Positions 1 through 7,201 of a stretch of 44,048 bases of DNA are shown in pieces (the first letter of the stretch is position 1; each line of letters begins with the position of its first letter). This stretch comes from Gallionellaceae bacterium (lineage in GTDB: Bacteria; Pseudomonadota; Gammaproteobacteria; Burkholderiales; Gallionellaceae). The notes below the pieces were generated by a model. The model saw only the letters and a list, made by a program, of their open reading frames with translations. It did no database searches and had not been told where the DNA came from. Location: positions 1 through 44,048 of the forward strand of contig DAIDMQ010000017.1 of assembly GCA_027448945.1 (NCBI GenBank). Direction: 5' to 3'. The translations under genes were made by a program, and so were the position numbers.

Positions 1-1
1 G

Positions 2-865
2 GGCGCATCGGCGATTGATTTGCACTCGCAAGCGCTGCTCACGGCTTTCTTGCATAGCTACCAAACAGCAGACGCAAACAAGAGCCTGAGCGACGTCACC
101 TACAAGCTGACGGACTTGTTGAGGCTGGTTTTTAATCCGAACTTATTTGCACACCCGACGGATACAAGCAACACAACTGAACCCAACTTTCTCGAACTCA
201 TCGTCAATCACGAAGCTGGTTTTGATCCGAAAGCTCAAACAACGATCACCCCCGACGCCATGGTCACCCGCTTCACCTCGGACATGTGGAAGATCGCGCA
301 AGACGGTGGCCTCACCATGCCGGGAGCAACGGGCGACATGCTGCCGGACGGCACGCTGATGCAACCGATACGCCAAGCACTCAACCGCACGCTCATCGCT
401 TTCGCCATGCAGAAATACTATGAAGAGACAGGTACGGGTCAGGGGCACGGACGAACACTCTACACCGACATCGCCACCGACGGCGGCTCGAATGGCATCC
501 GCTTCGACATCACCGACATTAGTCCGAGGCTCGCCAGCGAGTACGCCAATCGCAACGAAGGTATGAACCTCACTGCCACCGATCCTGTCACCGGGCAATA
601 TCTGCTCAAGGGTTACCAGTATTTGCAGACCTTCATCGGCAGCAGTTTATTCACCGCAGCCGAACAACAAATCATCAAAACCATGCTCCCCGTATTACGC
701 GACTGGTACGTGCAAGCCGGAGCCAGTGGCATGACCGCCACCGACACCCAGAACCGGGGTGCATTCATGCTGGGCGGCACAGGGCAAGACACTCTCACTG
801 GCGGCACGGCTGCTGACCTCTTGGTGGGCAACGTGCAAACACTTTGGGGTCAGGTCTTGCAATAA
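2..865 (+). CDS. RTX calcium-binding protein, C-terminal part, interrupted by a mobile element
   Basis: The reading frame is open to the left window edge, so the N-terminus lies outside; the TTG at 20 is only the first possible start codon inside the window. Most of the visible protein is not RTX repeat and I do not recognise its fold. The end carries nonapeptide repeats of the GGxGxDxLx type (GGTGQDTLT, then GGTAADLLV), which in this family bind calcium and mark secreted type I substrates. After the Val-Gly-Asn ending at 832, the last codons read into the left inverted repeat of the neighbouring transposase element and stop at 865. Reading on at 2015 restores the RTX register exactly, so this is the front piece of a split gene. 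The secretion signal normally at the far C-terminus is absent, so export is doubtful. Confidence 0.75.
   Translation, partial: GASAIDLHSQALLTAFLHSYQTADANKSLSDVTYKLTDLLRLVFNPNLFAHPTDTSNTTEPNFLELIVNHEAGFDPKAQTTITPDAMVTRFTSDMWKIAQDGGLTMPGATGDMLPDGTLMQPIRQALNRTLIAFAMQKYYEETGTGQGHGRTLYTDIATDGGSNGIRFDITDISPRLASEYANRNEGMNLTATDPVTGQYLLKGYQYLQTFIGSSLFTAAEQQIIKTMLPVLRDWYVQAGASGMTATDTQNRGAFMLGGTGQDTLTGGTAADLLVGNVQTLWGQVLQ
844..861 (+). repeat. Left imperfect inverted repeat of the REP transposase element
   Basis: TTGGGGTCAG (844-853) is followed directly by GTCTTGCA (854-861). Both blocks recur in reverse complement at 1751-1773 beyond the transposase gene, where they are separated by five extra bases. 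The repeat lies inside the last codons of the interrupted RTX frame. Confidence 0.7.
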
Positions 866-892
866 CACATTCCCCCATGCTAGGCTACTCAT

Positions 893-1732
893 ATGGCGCG
901 ACCTCTCAGAATTGAGCTAGCCGGCGGGCTTTATCACGTGACCTCGCGGGGTGACAGGCGCGAGGATATTTTCCTTGATGATGCTGATCGTCTGGCATGG
1001 CTGGGGGTGTTTTACCAGACCTGCAAGCGTTTCAACTGGGTATGTCATGCCTGGTGTTTGATGGACAACCACTACCACATCGCCATCGAAACCATCGAAG
1101 GCAACCTTGCGCAGGGTATGCGCCATCTTAACGGCGTGTATACGCAAACTTTCAATCGCACCCACAAGCGCGTGGGACATGTTTTTCAAGGGCGATACAA
1201 AGCCATCATTGTGGAGAAAGACGGTTACCTGTTGGAGCTGGCACGCTATGTGGTGCTCAATCCGCTACGCGCCAACATGGTGAAGGATGTCGCCGCATGG
1301 CCTTGGAGTTCTTATGCGGCCATGCTCGGAACACAACCCGCACCGGAATGGCTACAAACCGATTGGATACTTGGCCAGTTTTCCCCACAACGCCGCAGGG
1401 CAATCAATCTGTATGTTGATTTTGTCCGTGAGGGTGTCGGGTTGCCGAGCGTGTGGGAGCAACTCAGCGGCCAGATATTCCTTGGCTCGGACAAGTTTCT
1501 AAAACGTATGCAGGCCATGACGGACAAAGCCACCATCGGCGAAATCCCACGCGCCCAGCGCCGCCCTGTTGCAAAGCCGCTGGACTACTATCAAAACAAA
1601 CACCGAGATTCGAAAGCTGCGATGGCCGCTGCCTATGCTACCGGCGACTACACCCTGCAAATCATCGCAGATCATTTCGGGGTGCACTATGCTACGGTGA
1701 GCAGGGCGGTTAAGCGGGGTGAAGAAAAATGA
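893..1732 (+). CDS. REP-associated tyrosine transposase (Y1_Tnp family)
   Basis: This is a 279-residue HUH/Y1 single-strand transposase of the REP-associated group (RayT/TnpA-REP). The start MARPLRIELAGGLYHVTSRG is typical. The metal-binding HUH motif is His60-Tyr-His62 in WCLMDNHYHI. The nucleophilic tyrosine should be in the segment YLLELARYVVLNP (Tyr112 or Tyr119). The C-terminal part, about 230-279, looks like a helix-turn-helix (IADHFGVHYATVSRAVKRG), an addition seen in many members. These enzymes cut and rejoin REP-type hairpin DNA, and the inverted repeats on both sides are the likely substrates. The catalytic residues are intact and no frameshift is visible, so the gene may be active. 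The family assignment is secure; mobility today is not shown. Confidence 0.9.
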   Translation: MARPLRIELAGGLYHVTSRGDRREDIFLDDADRLAWLGVFYQTCKRFNWVCHAWCLMDNHYHIAIETIEGNLAQGMRHLNGVYTQTFNRTHKRVGHVFQGRYKAIIVEKDGYLLELARYVVLNPLRANMVKDVAAWPWSSYAAMLGTQPAPEWLQTDWILGQFSPQRRRAINLYVDFVREGVGLPSVWEQLSGQIFLGSDKFLKRMQAMTDKATIGEIPRAQRRPVAKPLDYYQNKHRDSKAAMAAAYATGDYTLQIIADHFGVHYATVSRAVKRGEEK

Positions 1733-1750
1733 AGGGGCGAGATGTTGCAA

Positions 1751-1773
1751 TGCAAGACGGTATCTGACCCCAA
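1751..1773 (-). repeat. Right imperfect inverted repeat of the REP transposase element
   Basis: TGCAAGAC (1751-1758), five extra bases, then CTGACCCCAA (1764-1773). Apart from the five-base spacer this is the reverse complement of 844-861. It starts 18 bases after the transposase stop codon. Confidence 0.7.
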
Positions 1774-1818
1774 GCCTCGTCGACAACAGCACTTGGGATA
1801 GATAGAAAAACTAAAGAG

Positions 1819-2008
1819 TCAGGCCGCGTGCAATTCTTCTTGCAACACCCGGCGCACCGTACTGATCGTTATCGGCGCATTGCCCGCCAGCAACGCCCCG
1901 CTCAAGGCTTCATTAATCAAGGTCTGGTAGCCCTTCCCCGTTGTCTCCGCACGTTGCTTGAAGCCCGCGACGATCTCATCGTCCAGATAAATCGTGATCC
2001 GCGTCTGG
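1819..2008 (-). pseudogene. Truncated BrnA-type antitoxin fragment without toxin
   Basis: The reverse strand encodes a ribbon-helix-helix antitoxin C-terminus (TRITIYLDDEIV ... KGYQTLINEAL ... LQEELHAA, stop TGA at 1819). It resembles the BrnA part at 2126-2389, including the closing E-L-H. The front of the gene is missing: upstream of the TRITI motif the frame runs into antisense RTX sequence, and the only ATG (2049) lies inside that RTX remnant. No BrnT toxin precedes it. I read it as a decayed antitoxin left by a recombination event; an open frame of 76 codons remains and could still give a chimeric product. Confidence 0.6.
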
Positions 2009-2122
2009 GCAGGAGCAGGAAATGGCGTGGTGTATGGCGAAGGCGGCAACGACCAGCTTTATGGGAATGACGGCAACAACATTATTGTCGTCAGTTACGG
2101 TGACAACGACTTAGTGGGTAAT
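2009..2122 (+). pseudogene. Displaced RTX repeat remnant
   Basis: In frame with 2-865 the plus strand reads RTX repeats: AGNGVVY, GEGGNDQLY, GNDGNNIIV, VSYGDNDLV, GN. Joined after the Val-Gly-Asn at 832, these continue the nine-residue register of the front piece without a gap. The repeat stops at 2122, again directly after a Leu-Val-Gly-Asn unit and four bases before the stop codon of the second BrnA gene. It has no start codon of its own that makes sense and is a fragment of the same RTX gene. Confidence 0.75.
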
Positions 2123-2125
2123 CTA

Positions 2126-2389
2126 TCAGGTCGAGTGCAGTTCCCCTCGGATAGTTTCCCGCACCACATCCGCCAATGTCAGCTCCAGCGCGAATTGCTT
2201 CAAAGCTTCATTCATCATGGTTTGATAACTGCCGCCGCTCAATTCCGCACACGCCTTGAACGCTGCCAGTACGCCGCTATCCACGCGCATCGTGATGCGC
2301 GTCTTGCCGCCCGAATCAGCTTGCAGCTTGACCAGATGTGGCACATCTACCGCCCGTTTGGCGCGGCTAAAATCATATTCTTTACGCAT
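2126..2389 (-). CDS. BrnA antitoxin, probable internal start
   Basis: The antitoxin half can be made on its own from the ATG at 2389 (87 residues, MRKEYDFSRAKRAVDVP...). A good ribosome binding site, AGAGGA, lies seven bases upstream (2397-2402 on the plus strand). BrnA binds and neutralises BrnT and, through its ribbon-helix-helix, represses the operon. Separate production of extra antitoxin from this internal site would be compatible with the fused frame. Confidence 0.65.
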   Translation of the reverse strand: MRKEYDFSRAKRAVDVPHLVKLQADSGGKTRITMRVDSGVLAAFKACAELSGGSYQTMMNEALKQFALELTLADVVRETIRGELHST

Positions 2390-2647
2390 AATTTTTTCCT
2401 CTTTCTTGGTTGCCTTGCGCGCCGAAATCAAGCGTATCGTTTCATCCGCACACAGTGCATAACACACCGTCAATAAACGTCCTTCATAGCACATTCTTAA
2501 CAAGAATAATCGTTGTTCTCCGCGCGCATCGGGATCTTCTCGCACCGAAGCCAGCGGATCGAGTAGACAGGTCGCCGCTTCCTCAAACGACACACCATGT
2601 TTCATCACATTGCTGGCAGCTTTTTTCTGGTCGAAACCAACATTCAT
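2126..2647 (-). CDS. BrnT toxin fused in frame to BrnA antitoxin
   Basis: Starting at the ATG at 2647, residues 1-86 match the BrnT ribonuclease toxin fold: FDQKKAASNVMKHGVSFEEA, then DPLAS, then IRLISARKATKKEE. BrnT is a RelE-like mRNA-cutting toxin. With no stop codon the frame passes through KKEEKI into MRKEYDF, the start of the BrnA antitoxin (ribbon-helix-helix, TRITMRVDSGVLAAF, SYQTMMNEAL), and ends at 2126. In ordinary brnTA loci the two are separate proteins. A TTG at 2719 would add 24 basic residues, but the ATG fits the family start better. A weak TTGACT -35-like box lies at 2677-2682. Either the toxin stop was lost and the toxin is now permanently tied to its antitoxin, or read-through is normal here. 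Confidence 0.75.
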   Translation of the reverse strand: MNVGFDQKKAASNVMKHGVSFEEAATCLLDPLASVREDPDARGEQRLFLLRMCYEGRLLTVCYALCADETIRLISARKATKKEEKIMRKEYDFSRAKRAVDVPHLVKLQADSGGKTRITMRVDSGVLAAFKACAELSGGSYQTMMNEALKQFALELTLADVVRETIRGELHST

Positions 2648-2851
2648 GGGGTTGTGGTATGTACAAGCGTACGCATAGTCAAGCGGCGGCAAACGATGTC
2701 TGCGGCGAATGATTCGCAAGGGATAATGGCCCTTTTACACCCCCTGCCCCCTTAATCCCATCCTCACCTCCCCCTTGATAGGGGTCTGATTCCCGATTCC
2801 TGATTCCCGCATCCTGTTAAACTGCGCGCCTGATTTTTTTACCTCTCCATC

Positions 2852-4105
2852 ATGCTTATTACCGAATACCGTTTAGACCTCGCCATCCTGGCCTTGCGCA
2901 GCATTTTGCCGCTGGAACACCCGGCGGATACTACGTTACGTTACTTTTTCCAACAGCAGCGCATCGGTTCTAACGAGCGCGCTTTTGTCGCTGAGGCTGT
3001 GTTCGGCACGCTGCGTCATCGCTTGTTGCTGGAACATGCTTGTGGCGAAAAGGCCACTCCACGCCGCATGGCACTGGCCTATCTGGTGCGATTTGGCGGT
3101 TATAACCTGCGCGAAATCGAACCTGTCCTGAAACGCGAGGAGAAGGAGTGGCTGGCCACCGTCAAGGGCGTACAACTGGAGACCCTGCCGCTTTACGTTC
3201 AAGCCGAGTTTCCCGAGTGGCTGGTGGAGAAGATGCGCGGCAGTTATAGCGACGAAGACATTCTCACGCTGGGACAGTCTATGCAGCAGACCGCACCACT
3301 GGATATCCGCGTCAACACCCTGCTGGCCAAGCGCGATGAGGTGATGGAAAACCTGTCGGGACAGAACATCGCTGCCACGATCACGCCCTACTCTCCTGTC
3401 GGCATACGCTTGAAGGAGAAGATTCAGCTGAACCGCGACGCGCTGTTCACGGAAGGTAAGGTCGAGGTTCAAGATGAAGGCAGCCAATTATTGGGTCTGC
3501 TTGTCGCGGCGAAGCGCACCGATATGGTGGTGGACTTCTGCGCGGGCGCGGGTGGTAAAACGCTGATGTTGTCGGCTGCGATGAATTCACAAGGCCGTTT
3601 ATATGCAATGGATGTCTCTGAAAAACGCTTGGCCAATCTCAAGCCGCGCCTGAAGCGCTCGGGTGCCAGCAACATCCAGCCCATGCTGATCTCGCACGAG
3701 AACGATCTTAAAGTGAAGCGCTTGGCGGGCAAGATAGATCGCGTGCTGGTGGATGCACCCTGCAGCGGACTGGGTACTTTGCGCCGCAATCCCGACCTCA
3801 AATTCCGTCAGTCACCGCAAAGTCTGGAAGAGTTGAAACTGAAACAAGCCGCAATCCTGGCCTCGGCCAGTCGCTTGTTGAAAAAAGGCGGACGTCTGGT
3901 CTATGCGACCTGCAGTATCCTGCCGGAAGAGAATCAGGACATCGTGCAAGCATTCTTGGCAGCACACAGCAATTTCGTGTTGCGCCCTGCCGGTGAGGTT
4001 CTGAAACAGCAGAAAGTGGAACTGGAGATGGGTGACTATCTGGAGTTGCGCCCGCATCTGCATAATACCGATGGCTTCTTCGCCGCCGTTATGGAGCGTG
4101 TATAA
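2852..4105 (+). CDS. RsmB/NOP-family RNA 5-methylcytosine methyltransferase
   Basis: This 417-residue protein belongs to the RsmB/Nop2 family, S-adenosylmethionine-dependent enzymes that methylate cytosine C5 in rRNA or tRNA. An N-terminal helical region (about 1-140, NusB-like in RsmB) precedes the catalytic domain. The SAM-binding motif is DFCAGAGGKT (229-237). Motif IV DAPCSGLGTL has Cys304, and motif VI YATCS has Cys354, the two cysteines used for catalysis and product release. RsmB proper usually sits beside fmt; that context is absent, so I give no gene symbol. The target RNA cannot be read from the sequence. No convincing Shine-Dalgarno precedes the ATG at 2852, but the protein start fits the family. 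Confidence 0.9.
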   Translation: MLITEYRLDLAILALRSILPLEHPADTTLRYFFQQQRIGSNERAFVAEAVFGTLRHRLLLEHACGEKATPRRMALAYLVRFGGYNLREIEPVLKREEKEWLATVKGVQLETLPLYVQAEFPEWLVEKMRGSYSDEDILTLGQSMQQTAPLDIRVNTLLAKRDEVMENLSGQNIAATITPYSPVGIRLKEKIQLNRDALFTEGKVEVQDEGSQLLGLLVAAKRTDMVVDFCAGAGGKTLMLSAAMNSQGRLYAMDVSEKRLANLKPRLKRSGASNIQPMLISHENDLKVKRLAGKIDRVLVDAPCSGLGTLRRNPDLKFRQSPQSLEELKLKQAAILASASRLLKKGGRLVYATCSILPEENQDIVQAFLAAHSNFVLRPAGEVLKQQKVELEMGDYLELRPHLHNTDGFFAAVMERV

Positions 4106-4173
4106 ACAATCCGAATTCCGTCGCGAAGCGGCGTTGCTCACAAAAATTATAAGTAAGACCCGAGGAGAAATTC

Positions 4174-5346
4174 ATGCAATTAGGATTTTTTGATCTTCCA
4201 TGGTGGGGAGTAGTAATCGTCACTCTGGCACTGACCCATATCACCATCGCATCGGTCACCATCTTTTTACATCGCCACCAAGCCCATCGTTCGCTGGATC
4301 TGCACCCTGTTCCCAGTCATTTTTTCCGTTTTTGGTTGTGGCTGACCACTGGTCAAGTCACCAAGGAATGGGCATCCATACACCGCAAGCATCACGCCAA
4401 ATGCGAGACAAAAGAAGACCCGCATAGCCCGCAAATTTTCGGCATCAAAAAAGTCCTGCTGGAAGGTTACGAACTTTACAAGCAGGAGTCCCGCAATCCG
4501 GAGACCTTGTCACGCTATGGTCACGGCACGCCGGATGATTGGCTGGAACGCAACATCTACAGCAAGCACAGCATTTGGGGCATTGTCATTATGCTGATCA
4601 TCGACGTTTTGTTGTTCGGCCCTATCGGCCTGACGATTTGGGCGGTGCAGATGGCGTGGATACCCGTTACAGCGGCCGGCATCATCAATGGCGCGGGCCA
4701 CTATTGGGGATACCGCAATTATCAGTGTGCAGATGCTTCGACCAATCTGTTGCCTTGGGGCATCCTGATCGGCGGCGAAGAACTACATAACAACCACCAT
4801 GCTTATGCGACCTCGGCCAAGCTCTCAACCAGGCCGTATGAGTTTGATATCGGTTGGATGTATATACGCACCCTGCAGTTTTTGGGACTCGCCAAGGCTA
4901 AAAAATTACCCCCGCAAGTGCGTCTGGATAGAACCAAAACAGTATGTGATGCAGACACGCTGCAGGCGGTGATCACCAATCGCTACGAGGTATTGAGCAA
5001 ATATGCAAAAACCTTGAAGCACACTTACCGTGAGGAAATCACACAACTCAAGCTGGCCATGCCGGATTTCGGCACCTTAGATATGAAGCGCGTCAAACAA
5101 TGGCTACATCTGGATGCCGATGCCTTAAGTGAACAGGAAAAACTCAAATTGAGTCTGGTCATACAGAACAGCAAAAACCTGAGCGTGGCTTACACCCTGC
5201 GTCAGGAACTGGCGGCGATCTGGCAGCGTTCAACCGCGACCAAAGAGCAACTGGTCAAAGACCTGGAAGACTGGTGCAGGCGTGCTGAAGACAGTGGCAT
5301 AGAGGCCTTGCAACAATTCTCACGTCGCTTGCGCTGCTACGCATAA
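4174..5346 (+). CDS. Membrane acyl desaturase (delta-9 type) with C-terminal helical extension
   Basis: A 390-residue integral membrane di-iron desaturase. The three histidine boxes are complete: HRHQAH (33-38), HRKHH (70-74) and HNNHH (205-209), with the extra His176 in NGAGHYWGYRNY typical of delta-9 acyl-CoA/acyl-lipid desaturases. Hydrophobic stretches at about 10-32, 135-160 and 160-175 fit the membrane core. It introduces a double bond into saturated acyl chains and so adjusts membrane fluidity. A clear ribosome binding site (GGAGAAATTC) precedes ATG 4174. Residues from about 255 to 390 are not part of the desaturase core. They are charged and helical and end in WCRRAEDSGIEALQQFSRRL, which resembles the tail of ISL3-family transposases. 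I infer a fusion of old date, since both parts share one uninterrupted frame. Confidence 0.9.
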   Translation: MQLGFFDLPWWGVVIVTLALTHITIASVTIFLHRHQAHRSLDLHPVPSHFFRFWLWLTTGQVTKEWASIHRKHHAKCETKEDPHSPQIFGIKKVLLEGYELYKQESRNPETLSRYGHGTPDDWLERNIYSKHSIWGIVIMLIIDVLLFGPIGLTIWAVQMAWIPVTAAGIINGAGHYWGYRNYQCADASTNLLPWGILIGGEELHNNHHAYATSAKLSTRPYEFDIGWMYIRTLQFLGLAKAKKLPPQVRLDRTKTVCDADTLQAVITNRYEVLSKYAKTLKHTYREEITQLKLAMPDFGTLDMKRVKQWLHLDADALSEQEKLKLSLVIQNSKNLSVAYTLRQELAAIWQRSTATKEQLVKDLEDWCRRAEDSGIEALQQFSRRLRCYA

Positions 5347-5365
5347 TTCGGGTGGCTGAAAAACA

Positions 5366-5393
5366 AAGAGGCCTGCCATACAGCAGGCCTCTT
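5366..5393. terminator. Bidirectional terminator between the desaturase and Anbu genes
   Basis: An 11-bp perfect stem AAGAGGCCTGC (5366-5376) / GCAGGCCTCTT (5383-5393) with a six-base loop. It lies between two convergent genes and carries A/T at the stem base on both sides, so it can serve both. Confidence 0.8.
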
Positions 5394-5411
5394 GCATGAT
5401 AAAGGCTTAAT

Positions 5412-6182
5412 CTAAGACTGATTGAAGAAATGCTGCATCGTGTCTTGACTACCTTGGCTCCATTCGGGATCCGGCAAAGACGCGAACACACCGCGCAGAC
5501 CCTCGCTCCAGCGTTTGGTGATTTTGGCAAAATACTCGTCGTCCTGTGTGACGTGTTGCTGCATCCCCATATACAGGCTGCCATTAACGTAACTTACCAG
5601 ATCAATAGGCATACCGACGGAGATATTGCTGCGCATCGTCGAGTCGAATGACACGAGTACACATTTAACGGCTTCCATAAGCTTGGTTTCAGGCGTTATC
5701 ACTCTGTCCAAGATAGGCTTGCCATACTTGGTTTCGCCAATCTGAAAGTAAGGTGTCTCTTCGGTCGCCTCGATGAAATTCCCTTCCGAATACACCATGA
5801 ACAAGCGTGGTGCTTCTCCGCGTATCTGTCCACCCACGATAAAGTTCGCGCCCATGTCAACATTGCTTTGCGCCAGATAAGCCTCGTTATGTTTGCGCAC
5901 TTCGCGCATGCAATCGCCCATCAGGGTGGCGACATCGAACATCGATTCGGCGTTCCAGATGTTGGCTTTATCGGAATGTTGTCCACGCTGCTCTATCAGG
6001 TTCACTGCACTTTGTGTAATCGAAAGATTACCCGAACTCATGGTGACAATGACGCGATCCCCATCATTGGCGAAGGTTCGCATTTTCTTAAAGCAGGCGA
6101 CCTGATCTACCCCGGCGTTGGTGCGCGAATCTGATGCGAATACCAGACCGGCTTTGAGTTTGATTGCTACACAATAAGTCAT
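5412..6182 (-). CDS. anbu: Anbu, proteasome-like peptidase
   Basis: A 256-residue member of the Ntn-hydrolase/proteasome family called Anbu (ancestral beta subunit), related to HslV. The start Met-Thr-Tyr-Cys places Thr2 as the N-terminal nucleophile after methionine removal. ASDSRTNAGVD supplies the conserved aspartate (17th residue after processing) and FKKM the conserved lysine. It is the last gene of an operon with alpha-E, ATP-grasp and transglutaminase genes, the usual company of Anbu. In such operons it is predicted to degrade a peptide or isopeptide made or modified by the other products; its real substrate is unknown. No unfoldase ATPase gene is visible nearby. Upstream spacing to the alpha-E stop codon is 30 bases and the ribosome binding site is weak. 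Confidence 0.9.
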   Translation of the reverse strand: MTYCVAIKLKAGLVFASDSRTNAGVDQVACFKKMRTFANDGDRVIVTMSSGNLSITQSAVNLIEQRGQHSDKANIWNAESMFDVATLMGDCMREVRKHNEAYLAQSNVDMGANFIVGGQIRGEAPRLFMVYSEGNFIEATEETPYFQIGETKYGKPILDRVITPETKLMEAVKCVLVSFDSTMRSNISVGMPIDLVSYVNGSLYMGMQQHVTQDDEYFAKITKRWSEGLRGVFASLPDPEWSQGSQDTMQHFFNQS

Positions 6183-6212
6183 GTTTGCTAGGCTGGAAAA
6201 ATTTTACGTACG

Positions 6213-7199
6213 CTATTGTACTTGGTCTTGGGATTTAACCATGCTCGCCATTCCGGATCCCTCATTACGCGCCAGGTAACTGTTGCGTATCTCCAGTGCG
6301 AGTTGATGGTTACGCTCGACGAAGGCAGTCAGATACTCATGTAGACCAAACTCGAATATTTTCTCGATACGACCGTAATGCAAAGCCGCATGCAATTCTC
6401 CCGATAGACGCCGCGCTTCTTTGCCCGATTCACCGTCTATATCTTCCAAGATCGCATCTACCTCATTCATGCAAGCATGCAAGGATCGTGGCATCTTGGG
6501 GTTCAGGATAAGGAGTTCTGCGACATTCAGCGGCGTGATCACATCCCGATAGAGCTTGCGATAAGCCTCGAAAGCGCTCACGGATCTAAGCAAGGAGCCC
6601 CACTGGTAGTAGTCAGCCGCACCGCCGATATCTTGCAGATTCGGAAGCAGGATGTGATATTTCACATCCAGGATGCGGGCAGTGCTGTCAGCACGTTCGA
6701 GCACAGTGCCCAAGCGTATGAAGCTATGTGCCGTATCTTTCAGGATGGTGCCGGCAGTCACACCCCGGAATAAATGCGACCTGTCCTTGACCCAGTCTGC
6801 CAGATTGAAGATGCCCTCGTAAGATACCGTTTTACTGGTACGCGAGAATTCCAACCATGTCGCATTGATGCTCTCCCACATCTCCGAGGTAATCGCGCCG
6901 CGCACTGCACGCGCGTTCTGCCTGGCCAACTTGAGGCTGGAATAGATGCTGAAAGGATTCTCGGGGTCTAATGCCAGATAATGCGACACTTGCTCCGCTG
7001 TTACTTTGTCGTAGCGCGCTTCATAGCCGGGCGCACATCCGGTGATATTCAGCGGTGCATACCAGAGATAGGCATCGCCGGTCATGTCGGAGGGCAACAT
7101 GGAATTAAGATGTGAAACACCCAACACACGAGCGGTGTTCTCCGCACGTTCTATATGTCTAGCCATCCAGAACAGGTTGTCGGCGGTACGCGATAACAT
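6213..7199 (-). CDS. Alpha-E domain protein of the Anbu operon
   Basis: A 328-residue all-helical alpha-E (DUF403) protein. The start MLSRTADNLFWMARHIERAENTARVLGV is the family signature. I choose ATG 7199 rather than the in-frame start at 7220, because the ribosome binding site GGAGGA sits 7 bases upstream of 7199 within the last codons of the ATP-grasp gene. Alpha-E proteins always travel with circularly permuted ATP-grasp enzymes and transglutaminase-like proteins. Their exact biochemical role is not known; they are thought to be partners in peptide ligation. The start lies two bases after the upstream stop codon, implying translational coupling. Confidence 0.9.
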   Translation of the reverse strand: MLSRTADNLFWMARHIERAENTARVLGVSHLNSMLPSDMTGDAYLWYAPLNITGCAPGYEARYDKVTAEQVSHYLALDPENPFSIYSSLKLARQNARAVRGAITSEMWESINATWLEFSRTSKTVSYEGIFNLADWVKDRSHLFRGVTAGTILKDTAHSFIRLGTVLERADSTARILDVKYHILLPNLQDIGGAADYYQWGSLLRSVSAFEAYRKLYRDVITPLNVAELLILNPKMPRSLHACMNEVDAILEDIDGESGKEARRLSGELHAALHYGRIEKIFEFGLHEYLTAFVERNHQLALEIRNSYLARNEGSGMASMVKSQDQVQ

Positions 7200-7201
7200 G
7201 T

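Larger units (their letters stand above)
844..1773 (+). mobile_element. REP-associated tyrosine transposase element
   Basis: The element is one Y1 transposase gene between two inverted copies of an 18-base sequence (844-861 and 1751-1773). REP-associated tyrosine transposases are usually single domesticated genes flanked by short REP-like inverted sequences, which fits. The outer limits are not certain: the RTX register breaks at about 832 and resumes at about 2015, so the full insertion is longer than the repeat-to-repeat unit and also includes a BrnA fragment. I see no clear target-site duplication. Confidence 0.65.

Noticed and set aside
1994..2476. Plus-strand open frame of 160 codons
   Set aside because: It is a chimera: its first part is the RTX remnant and the rest is antisense to the BrnA/BrnT genes, with no credible start site.
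2761..2815. Short repeated GATTCC(C/T) units before the methyltransferase gene
   Set aside because: Copies are too short and irregular for a CRISPR or defined repeat; it appears to be simple local duplication.
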